Below, piece by piece: positions 51,754 to 61,500 of a DNA stretch of 64,000 bases (within the stretch, counting starts at the first letter, position 1; each line of letters opens with the position of its first letter). The position numbers and the translations under genes are program-made. This stretch comes from Caldilineaceae bacterium (lineage in GTDB: Bacteria > Chloroflexota > Anaerolineae > Caldilineales > Caldilineaceae). The notes under the pieces were generated by a model. The model ran no database searches. It was given only the letters and a program-made list of their open reading frames with translations, and was not told where the DNA came from. Where the stretch lies: positions 1 to 64,000 of the forward strand of contig JAHBVF010000035.1 of assembly GCA_019637685.1 (NCBI GenBank), given 5' to 3'.

Positions 51754-51913
51754 GACGGTGGAGGGCCGAGAAACAGCGGCGCTGGCTTTCTTCACAAAGC
51801 AGGCAGTCCGCCGCATGGGCTGATGTGGGGTTGCCCGCAGTGTACGACTCGATTCGAGATGCTATGGCCGATTGCGATAGCTGCTAATAACGATATCCTT
51901 TCACGGAGGTTTT

Positions 51914-53752
51914 GTGGAGCACAATCTTTTATTGTTACTGTCTGGTATTGTCGTATTGGGCATTCTCTGCCAGTGGGTGGCCTGGCGCATCAAAATACCC
52001 GCGATTCTGCCCCTGCTCGCCAGCGGCTTTGCAGTGGGGCCTATCCTCCATTGGGTGGATCCCCACGCTCTGCTGGGCGATCTCTTCTTTCCCGTCATTT
52101 CTCTGCTGGTGGCTGTCATCCTCTTTGAAGGCGCGCTCACGCTCAACTTCTCGGAAGTGCGGGCTGTGGCCAGCACCGTGCGCAATCTGGTCACAATCGG
52201 CGCGGCCATCACCTGGCTGGGCAGTGCGGTCGCGGTCCACTATCTGCTGGGGCTGGAATGGCAACTGGCCATTCTCTTTGGCGCACTGATTGTGGTGACA
52301 GGCCCCACTGTGATTGCACCCCTGCTGCGCAATATACGACCCAATCACAAGATCTACTCCGTGTTGATGTGGGAGGGCATTCTGATCGATCCGGTGGGCG
52401 CGTCGCTGGCTGTACTGGTCTTTGACTTTATTGCAGCCGAAAGCAGCGTGGGCCACGCGGCCAATCCCATCCTAGCCTTTCTGGAAATTGTGCTGGTGGG
52501 TCTGGCCCTGGGATTGATCGGCGGCTACCTCACATCCCAGATTCTCAAGCGCTATCTGGTCCCGGACACTTTGCAGGACCTGGTGGTGCTGGCACTGGTG
52601 GCGGGCCTCTTCGCTGTTTCCGACGCGGTGGAGGCAGAATCGGGTCTGCTGACAGTGACAGTGATGGGTGTCTATCTGGCCAACAGCAACGTGCATCAAT
52701 TGCGGGAGATTCTGCACTTCAAAGAGCGGTTGAGCACCCTCTTCATCTCCGGTCTCTTCATTCTGCTCTCCGCCAGCATCAAACTGGAAACACTGGCCCT
52801 GCTGGACTGGCGCAGTCTGGTGCTGCTGGCGGTGATTATGTTTGTCATTCGCCCCATCAATATTCAGGTCAGCGCCATAGGCAGCAAACTGTCTGGCAAA
52901 GAGCGGCTCTTTCTTTCGTGGATTGCGCCCCGGGGCATTGTGGCCGCGGCCATCACCGCGCTCTTTGCCTTTCGCCTGCAGGAGATGGGTCTGGCCGAGG
53001 CCAAAATTCTGGAGCCACTGGTCTTTCTGGTGATTGTGGGCACTGTTCTGCTGCAAGGGGGCAGCGCCAAATGGTTTGCCCGGCGTCTGGGCGTGGCCGA
53101 AGCCGAGCCTCAGGGTTTTCTGTTTATGGGATCAAATCGTTTTGGGCGCCTGCTGGCAGAGGCTATCCAGGAAGCGGGCTTTGTGGTGCGACTGGTGGAT
53201 ACAGACTTGGAAAACGTGCGCCTGGCCCGAATGGCCGGATTGAATGCCCATTACGGCAATGTGTTCTCCGAGTATACAGAGGAACACCTCTCCCTGGCAG
53301 GCATCGGCCGTCTGCTGGCGCTGACCAGCAACGACGAGGCCAACGCGCTGGCCTGCCGCCATTTCAAAGATGAATTTGGCTCGGCTGGCATATACCAATT
53401 GGTCCCCCGCCGTTATGGGGAGAATGGACACAACCAGGCCCCAGGGGGACGGGCATTGGGACGTCTCCTCTTCAGCAAAGGGGCCACCTTTCGCCACCTG
53501 ATCGACAGTGCCCGGGATGGCGCGATAATCAAACGGACAAAGCTCACAGCCGAATTTGACTACGACGATCTACAAGCGGAATACGAAGACAATTTTATTC
53601 CGTTGATGGCTATACAGGGCAAGCTGGTGAATGTCGCGACGCTGGATGGAGAATTTGAGCCGCAAGCCGGTTGGACTGTGCTCAGCCTGGTTCTGAATGA
53701 CGAGATAGAACAGCGCAAGCGCGGGTCCCTGCCCGCGCAGACAGAAAAATAG
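51914..53752 (+). CDS. CPA-type sodium/proton antiporter with TrkA-N domain
   Basis: The 612-residue protein has about 12-13 membrane helices (residues 5-395) of the NhaP/KefB kind. ILFEGALTLNFSE and the transport-site region WEGILIDPVGASLAVLVFDF are visible, followed by a cytosolic Rossmann TrkA-N domain from about residue 405 (FLFMGSNRFGRLLAEA, VRLVDTDLENV) and a small C-terminal RCK-like part. It should exchange cations for protons under nucleotide control. The start is GTG 51914 with ggaggt four bases upstream. Confidence 0.9.
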   Translation: MEHNLLLLLSGIVVLGILCQWVAWRIKIPAILPLLASGFAVGPILHWVDPHALLGDLFFPVISLLVAVILFEGALTLNFSEVRAVASTVRNLVTIGAAITWLGSAVAVHYLLGLEWQLAILFGALIVVTGPTVIAPLLRNIRPNHKIYSVLMWEGILIDPVGASLAVLVFDFIAAESSVGHAANPILAFLEIVLVGLALGLIGGYLTSQILKRYLVPDTLQDLVVLALVAGLFAVSDAVEAESGLLTVTVMGVYLANSNVHQLREILHFKERLSTLFISGLFILLSASIKLETLALLDWRSLVLLAVIMFVIRPINIQVSAIGSKLSGKERLFLSWIAPRGIVAAAITALFAFRLQEMGLAEAKILEPLVFLVIVGTVLLQGGSAKWFARRLGVAEAEPQGFLFMGSNRFGRLLAEAIQEAGFVVRLVDTDLENVRLARMAGLNAHYGNVFSEYTEEHLSLAGIGRLLALTSNDEANALACRHFKDEFGSAGIYQLVPRRYGENGHNQAPGGRALGRLLFSKGATFRHLIDSARDGAIIKRTKLTAEFDYDDLQAEYEDNFIPLMAIQGKLVNVATLDGEFEPQAGWTVLSLVLNDEIEQRKRGSLPAQTEK

Positions 53753-53787
53753 CCAGAGAAGAAGGGCAACTGCTCAGGTGCGACGAA

Positions 53788-53846
53788 GGAAAGGGAAAAA
53801 GGCAAAGTAGACTGAAGAACCTTCTTCATTGCCTTTTTTCCTTTCC
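53788..53846 (+). terminator. Rho-independent-type terminator after the antiporter
   Basis: An 18-bp stem with one wobble (53788-53805 with 53829-53846) and a T-rich right arm lies 36 bases after the antiporter stop. Confidence 0.75.
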
Positions 53847-53913
53847 GACGGTAGACTTGTTCTGAACCGCTTTACTTGTTTGTATAACATTCGGCATGAA
53901 ATGAGGAAGTTCT

Positions 53914-55782
53914 ATGGGGATTTTGCGCGCTGGCCTGGAAGGCGAAGAATACGACCGGGAGTATACCAACCGGGAGTTGGTTGCCCGGCTGGGGGGGTAT
54001 TTCCGCCCGTGGTTGGGCCGATTTGCCGCGATTGTAGGGCTGGTGACACTCTTTTCCCTGGCCCAGACCGGCGCGCCGCTGCTGGCAGCCCAGGGCATCG
54101 AGCTGATGACCGGTGCAGCAGGCGTGCAGGGCATCGAGCCGTCGGCTATCGTCCTGCTTTCCGGCGCGCTGCTGGTGCTGGGCGTGTTGACCTGGGGTTT
54201 CAATTGGGCGCGGCGGCTGCTGACCACAATGCTGATCGGCGATATTGTGCTGGCCTTGCGTCTGGACGGTTTCACCGCGGCCATGAACCACGACCTGAGC
54301 TTCTACGACAAATTCCAATCCGGGCGCATTGTCAGCCGCATTACCAGCGACAGCGACGAATTTGGCCGGGTTTCAGTGCTGGTGACAGACGTTTTCAGCC
54401 AGTTGTTGCTGTCGGTGATGCTTCTCATCGTCTTGCTGGTTATCGAATGGCGGCTGGCCCTGCTGGTATTGATGCTGGCCCCGATCGCCTTTGTTGTCTC
54501 CAATCTTTTCCGGGGCATCGCACGCCGTATCACCCAGCAGAGCCAGCGGGTGATGGCAAATGTCAATGTGAGCATTCAGGACGCGGTGACAGGCATTAAC
54601 GTAGCCAAAAACTTCCGGCGCGAGCAGGGCATCTACGACGAGTTTCAACAGGTCAACAACCAGAGCTACTCCATCAACACCTGGCGGGGGATTGTGCTGG
54701 CCACAGTCTTTCCTACCCTCACTTTCTTCAGCAGTGTGGGTACAGGCATTCTGCTCTATGCGGGGGGCTACAGCGTCAGCCAGTCCATCATCACAATGGG
54801 GGCCTGGTATCTTTTCATCAACAGCCTGGACCGTTTCTGGTTTCCCATGTTGCAATTGTCGGCCTTTTGGAGCCAGTTCCAGGCCGGGCTGAGCGCGACC
54901 GAGCGCATCTTTGCACTGATCGACGCCGCGCCGGTGGTACACCAGACGGATGATCGCGCCGTGGAAAAGCTGCGGGGAGAGATCGAATTCCGCAATGTGA
55001 GTTTTCGCTACAGCGAAAAGGAACAGGTGTTGCCCGATTTCAGCCTGCACATCCGCCCCGGCGAAAGTGTGGCGCTGGTGGGGCATACGGGTGCGGGCAA
55101 GTCGAGCATCGCCAAGCTGGTCACCCGCTTCTACGAGTTTCAGGGCGGCCAGTTGCTCATCGACGGCCAGGATATTCGCAGCCTGGACCTGAAGAAATAC
55201 CGCAGCCATCTGGGGATTGTCAGCCAGTCGCCCTTTCTTTTTTCCGGGACAGTTACAGACAACATCCGCTATGCCAAGCCCGAATTGACCGACGCCGAGG
55301 TGGAGGCAATCGCCCGGCAAATTGCGGGTGGGGATTGGCTGGAAACCCTGCCCGATGGCCTGCACACCGATGTGGGCGAGCGGGGCGCACGGCTGAGTAT
55401 GGGCCAACGCCAGTTGGTTGTGCTGGCCCGGATGCTGGCTCACAATCCGGCCATCTTTATTCTGGACGAAGCCACCGCCAGCGTAGACCCCTTTACCGAA
55501 GCCCAGATTCAACAGACACTGGACCTGCTCTTCCACAACCGCACATCGATTGTCATCGCCCACCGCCTCTCCACCGTGCGCGCCGCGGACCGCATTCTCG
55601 TCCTGCGCACAGGGGCGATTATCGAAGAGGGCAGCCACGAGCAATTGATGGCCCAGGGCGGCCACTACGCGGAACTGTACAACACCTACTTCCGCCACCA
55701 GTCGCTGGAGTTCATAAATACACCTCCCGAAACCCGTCGAATGGTATTGGGGACCCTACAGCCCGCCGACCTATCCGAGTAA
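53914..55782 (+). CDS. ABC exporter, fused permease and ATPase
   Basis: The 622-residue half-transporter has a six-helix exporter domain (residues 35-330) and a nucleotide-binding domain. The Walker A GHTGAGKSS starts at 390, the Q-loop lies in VSQSPFLF, the signature LSMGQRQ at 494 and Walker B in IFILDEATASVD, with the switch His in IAHRLS. It likely forms a homodimer or pairs with another half-transporter and exports lipids, drugs or peptides. It stands alone, with a promoter-like region but no clear -35/-10. Confidence 0.93.
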   Translation: MGILRAGLEGEEYDREYTNRELVARLGGYFRPWLGRFAAIVGLVTLFSLAQTGAPLLAAQGIELMTGAAGVQGIEPSAIVLLSGALLVLGVLTWGFNWARRLLTTMLIGDIVLALRLDGFTAAMNHDLSFYDKFQSGRIVSRITSDSDEFGRVSVLVTDVFSQLLLSVMLLIVLLVIEWRLALLVLMLAPIAFVVSNLFRGIARRITQQSQRVMANVNVSIQDAVTGINVAKNFRREQGIYDEFQQVNNQSYSINTWRGIVLATVFPTLTFFSSVGTGILLYAGGYSVSQSIITMGAWYLFINSLDRFWFPMLQLSAFWSQFQAGLSATERIFALIDAAPVVHQTDDRAVEKLRGEIEFRNVSFRYSEKEQVLPDFSLHIRPGESVALVGHTGAGKSSIAKLVTRFYEFQGGQLLIDGQDIRSLDLKKYRSHLGIVSQSPFLFSGTVTDNIRYAKPELTDAEVEAIARQIAGGDWLETLPDGLHTDVGERGARLSMGQRQLVVLARMLAHNPAIFILDEATASVDPFTEAQIQQTLDLLFHNRTSIVIAHRLSTVRAADRILVLRTGAIIEEGSHEQLMAQGGHYAELYNTYFRHQSLEFINTPPETRRMVLGTLQPADLSE

Positions 55783-55786
55783 AACG

Positions 55787-56209
55787 TCACGGTTCATCCG
55801 TAGATGTATGCAAATCACGGAGCAGGATCGCCCAGCGGTCCTGCTCCATTTCTTCTACTTCATCTCCTGCTCCGCACCAGGTCATCACCCGCATGGCGAC
55901 CGAGGCCCGCACCGAAATGGGGACCGAGGCATCGTAAAGAGTGTCAGCCAATGTCGTGATTGCCTGGGGTAGCAGGGCGGCCGCGGCTGCTCTGGCCAAC
56001 TGTTTGGCATATACGATTCCCTCCTGCTTGGCCGAACGTTCCCGCTCTCGGAAAGCTGGACTGCCGATCCGCCAATGGCGAACAGTACGGGCAGTAATAC
56101 CACATAGACCAGCCGCCCGACGGATCGTCATACGTTTCTTGGAAGACGGATCGACAGGCATTGCAATGTAGGTAAGGTAGAGGTCTTGAAGATTCGGATC
56201 ACCGTTCAC
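55787..56209 (-). CDS. HTH protein, phage terminase-small-subunit-like
   Basis: A 140-residue protein has a helix-turn-helix of the phBC6A51/homeodomain-like type (MTIRRAAGLCGITARTVRHW near residues 26-45). A helical region (LLPQAITTLADTL) follows, as in small proteins of phages and integrative elements. The GTG at 56209 has gagg seven bases upstream and overlaps the tiny reading frame before it (GTGA). Four minus-strand genes here precede the BREX operon; this protein may regulate it or be a phage relic. Confidence 0.7.
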   Translation of the reverse strand: MNGDPNLQDLYLTYIAMPVDPSSKKRMTIRRAAGLCGITARTVRHWRIGSPAFRERERSAKQEGIVYAKQLARAAAAALLPQAITTLADTLYDASVPISVRASVAMRVMTWCGAGDEVEEMEQDRWAILLRDLHTSTDEP

Positions 56210-56268
56210 AGTCCTGCCTCGCCAAATCCCGGAAAAAAGCGGAAATCCTGATACAAATTTTGAGGCAT
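56206..56268 (-). CDS. Possible 20-residue translated micro-ORF
   Basis: The frame MPQNLYQDFRFFPGFGEAGL has a very good ribosome site (ggggaga, 7 bases before ATG) and overlaps the next start by four bases (GTGA). It may be a coupling leader peptide or a real microprotein. A longer start at 56325 would give 39 residues and overlap the upstream gene. Confidence 0.4.
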   Translation of the reverse strand: MPQNLYQDFRFFPGFGEAGL

Positions 56269-56314
56269 CGTTGTTTCTCCCCACAGATGGCAGCCAATGA
56301 AGTCGCCTTTACCT

Positions 56315-56470
56315 CTATTCGTCATCCCAATAGCGCTGCCATTCCGGAACAGTAGCCAACAACCAGGAACGAGCATCAGAATCACCGCCTCTGGCATCGA
56401 TGACTGCCTGCTCCAAAATACGAGCAAGCAGACGTACAAACGGGTCATCAGAGATGGTATGGATGTTCAT
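56315..56470 (-). CDS. Small protein of unknown function
   Basis: A 51-residue protein (MNIHTISDDPFVRLLARILE then QAVIDARGGDSDARSWLLAT to QRYWDD) has ggag seven bases before the ATG. It reads as two helices ending in an aromatic tail, and I associate such small helical proteins with phage or plasmid loci. It lies in the minus-strand cluster next to BREX. Confidence 0.6.
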   Translation of the reverse strand: MNIHTISDDPFVRLLARILEQAVIDARGGDSDARSWLLATVPEWQRYWDDE

Positions 56471-56516
56471 CAAAGCTCCATTCCAGGCAATCATCCCACA
56501 ACAACCAAGGAAATGT

Positions 56517-56753
56517 CTATGACTCAGCATAGCAGAGACTGACATGCACTTTCAAGAGGTACGATTCTTTAACCCGCACTGCACCTTCTGAATGGAAAAG
56601 ATACAGGCGTGTAAGACAAAAAAGGACACCCCCATCTTCCAAAACTGAGAATGTTGGGTTGTATCTATCAAGGCCATGTGCTAAACTTACGCACAATTGA
56701 TCGGGAAGGCCGTGCTCTTTAGCGCGCCGCACTATATACATCATCTCTTTCAT
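56517..56753 (-). CDS. Small protein of unknown function
   Basis: A 78-residue protein (start ATG 56753, gggag eight bases upstream) has an N-terminal helix (YIVRRAKEHGLPDQLCVSLA) and a beta-rich second half (FSVLEDGGVLFCLTRLYLFH). No family is recognised. It is the first gene of the minus-strand cluster and diverges from brxA across a 220-base gap containing two hairpins. Confidence 0.55.
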   Translation of the reverse strand: MKEMMYIVRRAKEHGLPDQLCVSLAHGLDRYNPTFSVLEDGGVLFCLTRLYLFHSEGAVRVKESYLLKVHVSLCYAES

Positions 56754-56780
56754 CGCATAAACTCCCGACTCTACAGACAA

Positions 56781-56812
56781 GAAGACGCCGACCTGGCACG
56801 GTCGACGTCTTC
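56781..56812. repeat. Hairpin upstream of BREX
   Basis: A 13-bp inverted repeat with one mismatch (56781-56793 with 56800-56812) and a six-base loop lies in the gap between divergent genes. It could be an operator or a leader hairpin. Confidence 0.5.
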
Positions 56813-56878
56813 AAACGCACCTGTTTCTGCGGCCCAGGTACGCTTACGAATACAATAGCACAAATGTTTTTCACATGC

Positions 56879-56921
56879 AAAGGACCGCAGATCCCCAGTT
56901 TCAGGGGCGCGGTCCTTTTTT
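56879..56921 (+). terminator. Terminator-like hairpin ahead of brxA
   Basis: A two-part stem (56879-56888 with 56909-56918 and an inner CCCC/GGGG) runs into six T residues. It points toward brxA and would stop plus-strand transcription before the operon, so attenuation or insulation of BREX is possible. Confidence 0.6.
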
Positions 56922-56973
56922 GTTTGGTCATTTCGATCAACACACATAGACCAAGTAGGTGGTATTCCCTTTG

Positions 56974-57738
56974 ATGGACACGATCCCAGAAGAAGCGCTC
57001 CAGAGTGGATTTCTCGTTGACTCCATAGGTGCCCACGGCAGCCGCACAATGATGCTCAAGGAGCTACGTCTCCTGTTGGCTGCCAGTGACGGCTCAACAA
57101 CCTATGAGGGCTTTCAATCACTGATTGTCGAAGACAATGTCCTGTTAAAACGTACGCTGGCAACCCGCAAAGAGTCCTTTCGCCGCCTGCGCGAACTCTA
57201 CGCCCTTGACGATTCCACCATACTCTTTCGAGCGCTACGTGACCTTTGGCAGAGCGACATAGATGCGCAGCCTCTGCTTGCACTCCTCTGCGCCGTCGCT
57301 CGGGACCCAGTCTTGCGCGCCGGTGCGGAGATGATACTTAGTCTGAAAACGGGCCAAGGTGTCACGCCGCAGATGATCGAGCAGGCAACTGAGCAGACCT
57401 ACCCTGGCCGCTTCAACCCGACAACCCTGGCCAATATCGGACGTCATGCCGCTTCGACCTGGCAGCAGTCCGGGCACCTGCGCGGGCGGGCGCAAAAGGT
57501 ACGTGTCCAAGCCGTTTGTCGACCGGAGGCGCTTGCCTATGCCCTTTTTCTGGGCCATCTTTGTGGACAGCGGGGCGAGGGTCTCTTCACGACGCTCTGG
57601 TGCCGTCTTTTGGACGCGCCAACGCACATCCTGCACGATCAGGCATTTGCTGCATCCCAGGCTGGATGGATCGATTATCGACATACAGGAATGGTCACGG
57701 AAGTAGGCTTCTCCCATCTCTTGCGCGAAAAGGAATAG
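56974..57738 (+). CDS. brxA: BREX protein BrxA (DUF1819)
   Basis: The 254-residue protein fits the DUF1819/BrxA family in length, helical content and context. YEGFQSLIVEDNVLLKRTLATRKESFRRLRELYALD is the usual conserved early region, quoted here by position (about residues 43-78). BrxA is a small DNA-binding component of type 1 BREX. The order brxA-brxB-brxC-pglX confirms the call. ATG 56974 is preferred to GTG 56959; neither has a strong ribosome site. Confidence 0.88.
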   Translation: MDTIPEEALQSGFLVDSIGAHGSRTMMLKELRLLLAASDGSTTYEGFQSLIVEDNVLLKRTLATRKESFRRLRELYALDDSTILFRALRDLWQSDIDAQPLLALLCAVARDPVLRAGAEMILSLKTGQGVTPQMIEQATEQTYPGRFNPTTLANIGRHAASTWQQSGHLRGRAQKVRVQAVCRPEALAYALFLGHLCGQRGEGLFTTLWCRLLDAPTHILHDQAFAASQAGWIDYRHTGMVTEVGFSHLLREKE

Positions 57739-57832
57739 TGACCGGTGAGACACACTCGGCCTAAACCGTTGGCAAAGCAGTCTATTCTTGGCGAGTGCGT
57801 CGCACCAACCAGGCACAGAAAGGCATGGCGCG

Positions 57833-58381
57833 GTGAGCTACATTGACGAACTGGTGAAGTCCTATACCGAAATTGTCGAGCTGCCCTGGGACTCTGCTAT
57901 CTCTGGCGCGGAAAAAGTCTGGTTTGTAATCTACGACCCAACTCAGGAACGCCGCCTGCGCCTCCACCTGCCCGAATTTGAGACGGCTACCCGCCGCGCC
58001 GACCACCGCTGGAAACTCATCGACATCACCGATTCATTTGCCCAATGGATGGCCGCACACGACTACCGGGACGCCTACTTCGAGGCGCCAGACCTGCTCG
58101 ATTTGGCCCTGGAGGATTTCTCTACCGACCTGGCCGCGCTGATAGCAGATGGCCTGACTACACCCGATGCAGATGCAGAAACAGTCGTGGCCCTGCTCGG
58201 TGTTGCCTCCCTCTTTGGGTTAAACCACGTCTCGTCCATTCTGGAGCGGGTCCGCGCCAGGATTCGCGGCCGGCTGCTGGTCTTTTTCCCCGGCCAACAT
58301 ACCGGCTCGAACTACCGGCTGCTGGACGCCAGGGATGGCTGGGACTATCTGGCCGTGGCCATTACAGCGAAAAACGCATAG
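57833..58381 (+). CDS. brxB: BREX protein BrxB (DUF1788)
   Basis: The 182-residue protein matches DUF1788: PWDSAISGAEKVWFVIYDP (residues 18-36), LHLPEFETATR, the WKLIDITDSFAQWMA segment and a C-terminal LLVFFPGQHTGSNYRLLDAR. Its biochemical role is not known, but it is required or common in type 1 BREX. The start is GTG 57833 with aaagg about ten bases upstream. A GTGCGTCGCAC repeat lies in the gap before it and a large palindrome after it. Confidence 0.9.
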   Translation: MSYIDELVKSYTEIVELPWDSAISGAEKVWFVIYDPTQERRLRLHLPEFETATRRADHRWKLIDITDSFAQWMAAHDYRDAYFEAPDLLDLALEDFSTDLAALIADGLTTPDADAETVVALLGVASLFGLNHVSSILERVRARIRGRLLVFFPGQHTGSNYRLLDARDGWDYLAVAITAKNA

Positions 58382-58387
58382 TCGTCC

Positions 58388-58451
58388 GGTGCGTCGCACT
58401 GTCCACCTGAATCCGGGAACGAAAGGCATCTTTTGGACAGTGCGACGCACC
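58388..58451. repeat. 18-bp palindrome between brxB and brxC
   Basis: Perfect arms GGTGCGTCGCACTGTCCA (58388-58405) and complement (58434-58451) have a 28-base loop. The GTGCGTCGCAC core recurs at about 57796 (before brxB) and 62181 (before pglX). Confidence 0.85.
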
Positions 58452-58505
58452 AAACCTACACACCAAGTCTGACAAACCCAACACCACCCCAGGAATGACT
58501 TCCGT

Positions 58506-61500
58506 ATGAGCGAGAACCGAACCGTATTCGCCAAAGATCCGACTTCCTTCACCATTCCCAACGACGGCGTGACTGTCGTCTCTGCCCCTGGCACCCCGGA
58601 AGAATGGGCCGTTCTGCGCTATGAGCTTGCCTCATTCGTCTGTTCCGGTGAGTACGAAGAGGGACTGGAGCGGGTGCTCTCCACTTTTTTGGGCCAATTG
58701 GATCAGCCCCGCCAACCAGCAGTCTGGGTGAGCGGCTTCTACGGCAGCGGTAAATCCCACTTTGTGCGGGTTCTCCAATATCTGTGGCAGGATGTGACCT
58801 TTCCCGATGGCGCGCAGGCAGGAGGGCTGGTAAATGTGTCACAAGAGATCAGCAGTCTGTTGCGGGAACTGGCCACAGCAGGCAGACGCAACGGCGGGCT
58901 GTGGGCTGCGGCAGGCAAGCTGGGCGCAGGTGCCGATGACGTTCGCCTGGCACTGCTCTCGGTTCTCTTCCAGAACGCCGGACTGCCCGCCCAGTTTGCG
59001 CCCGCCAACTTCGTCATCTGGCTCAAACAGCAAAACCAGTACGACTTCGTGCTTCAGCAGGTGGAAGCGACAGGACGAACTTTCGAACGGGAACTCAACC
59101 ATCTCTACGTTTCGCCCGTCCTGGCCAATGCGCTGCTGGCTGCTTTCCCCGATCTGGCAGAGACGCCCCAGGGCGTGTTGAATCAGATGCGCAGCCAGTT
59201 CCCCCGCAACGAGCGCGTCAATGAAGCCGAAATGCTGCAAGCAATAGAGGATGTATTGCGTCTGCAATCCACTACACCGGGCAAGCTGCCCCTCACCCTC
59301 CTTGTGCTGGATGAACTGCAACAGTCCATCGGCGATGATTCTGCCCGCACCCTGCAAATCCAGAGTGTGGTGGAGGCCTGTTCCTCGCGCTTTGGCAGTC
59401 AGCTCCTCTTTGTGGCCACAGGCCAGGCTGCGCTGGAAGGCACGCCCCAACTCTCCAAGCTGCGTGACCGCTTCACAGTGCGGGTCAGTCTATCGGACAA
59501 GGACGTGGAACAGGTGGTGCGCGAAGTGGTGCTGCGCAAAGCGCCGGACAAAGTCGCCCCCTTGCAGGCTGTGCTGGAGCGGGCCAGCGGGGAGATCAAT
59601 CGCCATCTACAGGGCACGAAAATTGGACCCTTGCAGGCTGATCAGAAAGACCTGCTCCCCGAATACCCCCTGCTGCCCACCCGCCGCCGCTTCTGGGAGC
59701 GTCTGCTGCGCGCCATCGACCGGCCCGGCACCGCGGCCCAACTGCGTACCCAACTGCGTATGGTGCACGAGGCCACCAAAGCCGTGGCGCTTCAGCCATT
59801 GGGCACCGTCGTGGCTGGGGATATGCTCTACGATCAGCAGAAAGCCTCCATGCTGCAAAGCGGCGTTCTCCTCTCCGACATCGCCGCCATTATTGCCGAA
59901 CAGGACGACGGCAGCGAAGAGGGAAAATTGCGCGCCCGTCTGTGCGCCACGATTTTTCTGATCGGCGAACTGCCCCGGGAAGGTGCGCTGGCTACGGGTG
60001 TGCAGGCAAATCCCGACACACTGGCCGATCTGCTTCTGGAAAATCTGGCAGAGGGGAGCGCGGGACTGCGCCAGTGCATCCCACCCCTGATGGAACAGTT
60101 GGTGCAGAGCGGTGTCCTGATGCATCTGGAAGGCGAATACCGGCTGCAAACCCGGGAGAGCGCGGAGTGGGAACGGGAGCGCCGGGGTCATTTTTCCCGC
60201 TTTGCTGCTGATGTTTCCCGCCTGGCCGGGGACAGGGAGACGGAGTTCCGCCAGCGGGTGACCAGTGCCTTGAAGGACATCAAACTGCTGCAGGGGCAGA
60301 GCAAGACGCCGCGCAAATTAGCCCTCTATTTCGGCCAGGAAGCGCCCCCCGCCGCACTGGATGGACCGCCCATCTGGGTGCGGGATGAGTGGAACGTGGC
60401 CGAGCGCAGCGTGCGGGATGAGGCCCAGGCCGCCGGTGCCGACAGCCCGCTAGTCTTTGTCTTTCTGCCCCGACGCAGTGCCGACGATCTGGCCAATGCC
60501 CTGGCCGGCCATGCCGCAGCCCAGGCCACCATCGATAGCCGCCCAACCCAACAGACCACCCCGGAAGGCATCCAGGCCCGTCGGGCCATGCAGACCCGTG
60601 CGGAGATCGAGCGGGGTGCCGTGGATGGCTATCTGAACGACATTCTGCGCAACGCCCGGGTCTACCAGGCCGGGGGCAACGAAGTGGTGGGCAGCAGCCT
60701 GAGCGAGGCTGTGGAGAGCGCAGCCCAGGCAGCCTTGACCCGTCTCTACCCCCGCTTTCGTGACGCCGATGACAACCGCTGGAATGGGGTGCTGCGCCGG
60801 GCCATCCAGGGCGCGCCCGATGCACTGAGCGCGGTGGGCCACAACAGCGATACAATCCAGCACCCGGTCTGCCGGGAGGTTTTGGCCTTTGTGGGCGGCG
60901 GGGGCAAGAGCGGTCTGGACGTGCGCAGGCACTTCAGTGCCACGCCCTTTGGCTGGCCCCAGGATGCGATTGACGGCGCGCTGGCCGTGCTGGTGGCCGA
61001 CAACCGGGTGGAGGCCATCGGCAAAAACGGCCAGACCGTCAGCGCCAAAGAGATTGTCCAGTCCCAGATTGGCGTCATCAGCTTCCGGGCCGCGGATGTG
61101 GTGATCACCCCCATCCAGCGCATCGGCGTACGCCACTTGTGCAACGAGCTACAGATACCGGTCAAGAGCGGAGAAGAGGCCCAGGCCATCGCCCCACTGC
61201 TGCAAAAGCTGATCGATCTGGCCGGGGAGGTGGGCGGCCCGCCCCCACTGCCCCTGCGCCCCTCCACCCAAAAGATCAACGAACTGCGCGCCCAGACCGG
61301 CAACGCCCAATTTGTGGCTGTACACCAGGCCAAAGACGAACTGCTGGCAAACTTCAAAGATTGGGGGCAGGCCAGGAAATTGCAGAGCGAACGGCTGCCC
61401 CGCTGGGAGGTGGCCCAACGTCTGGCCGCCCACGCCGTGGGGCAAACCAGTCTGCCCGGCGTCCAGTCTCAGATGGACGGCATTGTCAAGGAGCGCAGCC

